From Streptomyces megasporus (GTDB lineage Bacteria; Actinomycetota; Actinomycetes; Streptomycetales; Streptomycetaceae): a stretch of DNA of 64,000 bases. Made by a program: the position numbers and the translations under genes. Positions 63,839-64,000 of this stretch are shown here, piece by piece. The notes beneath the pieces were generated by a model, which saw only the letters and a list, made by a program, of their open reading frames with translations, searched no databases and was not told the origin of the DNA. The stretch spans positions 124,001 to 188,000 of the forward strand of contig NZ_JODL01000004.1 of assembly GCF_000718985.1 (NCBI RefSeq). Reading direction: 5' to 3'. Within the stretch, counting starts at the first letter, position 1. Each line of letters opens with the position of its first letter.

Positions 63839-64000
63839 TTCCGTCGTCGCCGACCATCCGCTCACCTCGCCGCAGCAGGGAATGTGGTTCCTGGAGCGCA
63901 TGTCGGGCACGTCCGTCTACGTCGACCCGATGACCTTCCGGCTCACCGGTGCGCTGGACGTGCCGGCGCTGCGGCGCAGCATCGAGGAGCTGCGACGCCG
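63831..64000 (+). CDS. Nonribosomal peptide synthetase, N-terminal start (cut by window edge)
   Basis: The frame opens at ATG 63831 inside the last bases of the desaturase gene and runs off the window; 56 complete codons are visible. LTSPQQGMWFLERM (residues 11-24) is the first motif of a condensation domain. RLTGALDVPALRRSIEEL is the next conserved helix. Because the enzyme begins with a condensation domain and not an adenylation domain, it should accept an acyl group from another carrier. A starter condensation domain would make an N-acylated lipopeptide. The rest must be read beyond the window. Confidence 0.93.
   Translation, partial: MSSSVVADHPLTSPQQGMWFLERMSGTSVYVDPMTFRLTGALDVPALRRSIEELRR

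Noticed and set aside
1..64000. CRISPR arrays, insertion sequences, rRNA or intact tRNA genes
   Set aside because: No regularly spaced repeats, no transposase-like frames and no RNA gene structures were seen on either strand.

Overview
The window reads as Streptomyces chromosome or a close relative. G+C is very high, GTG and TTG starts are common, and many genes are joined by ATGA or GTGA overlaps. Lineage markers include a four-gene conservon followed by two P450 genes, a secreted Delta-60 repeat protein, DUF3040, DUF3224 and WYL proteins, and an orphan peptide-binding lipoprotein. No rRNA, intact tRNA, insertion sequence or CRISPR array was seen.

Layout. (1) 1-957: the 3' end of a DUF885 gene. 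(2) 1299-6572: a conservon (cvnA-D) translationally coupled to a CYP157-like P450 without the EXXR motif and a CYP154-like P450. (3) 6671-10863: sbcC/sbcD on the minus strand. (4) 11183-25631: a surface-polysaccharide locus with a CDP-alcohol phosphotransferase and cytidylyltransferase, a secreted beta-propeller-like protein, a Wzx-type flippase, a Wzz/BY-kinase-like protein, a Wzy-like polymerase, two GT4 glycosyltransferases, a WcaF-like acetyltransferase, GDP-mannose dehydratase, GDP-fucose synthase and a WbaP-type initiating transferase. Together these can make GDP-L-fucose, build a lipid-linked repeat, flip it and polymerise it. (5) 25868-54499: mostly core and lineage-specific housekeeping genes, including YigZ, YbaK, uppP, CapA, a GH65 phosphorylase with its phosphoglucomutase, lnt, a TetR/monooxygenase pair with clear tandem operators, a WYL regulator with a large inverted repeat, ung, a peptide-binding lipoprotein, two fabG-type reductases, and a DUF3037/HipA pair. 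(6) About 54579-54720: the frameshifted C-terminal scar of a tyrosine recombinase. (7) 55136-64000: the left part of a nonribosomal peptide cluster, cut by the right edge.

The last region is the most interesting. It contains an MbtH protein, an aldehyde dehydrogenase, an exported penicillin-acylase-family hydrolase and a small membrane protein on the minus strand. A NodB-type deacetylase, a free-standing carrier protein, a membrane desaturase and an NRPS that opens directly with a condensation domain lie on the plus strand; an Asp/Glu racemase sits between on the minus strand. This suggests an N-acylated lipopeptide whose acyl chain is desaturated and then possibly removed outside the cell by the acylase, a prodrug-type maturation like that reported for telomycin. 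The integrase scar at the border suggests the cluster arrived on, or beside, an integrative element.

Many intergenic stretches hold strong perfect inverted repeats without a U-tract, mostly between convergent genes, where they probably act as bidirectional terminators. Others (27501-27550, 45318-45363, 48218-48252) look more like operators or are ambiguous.
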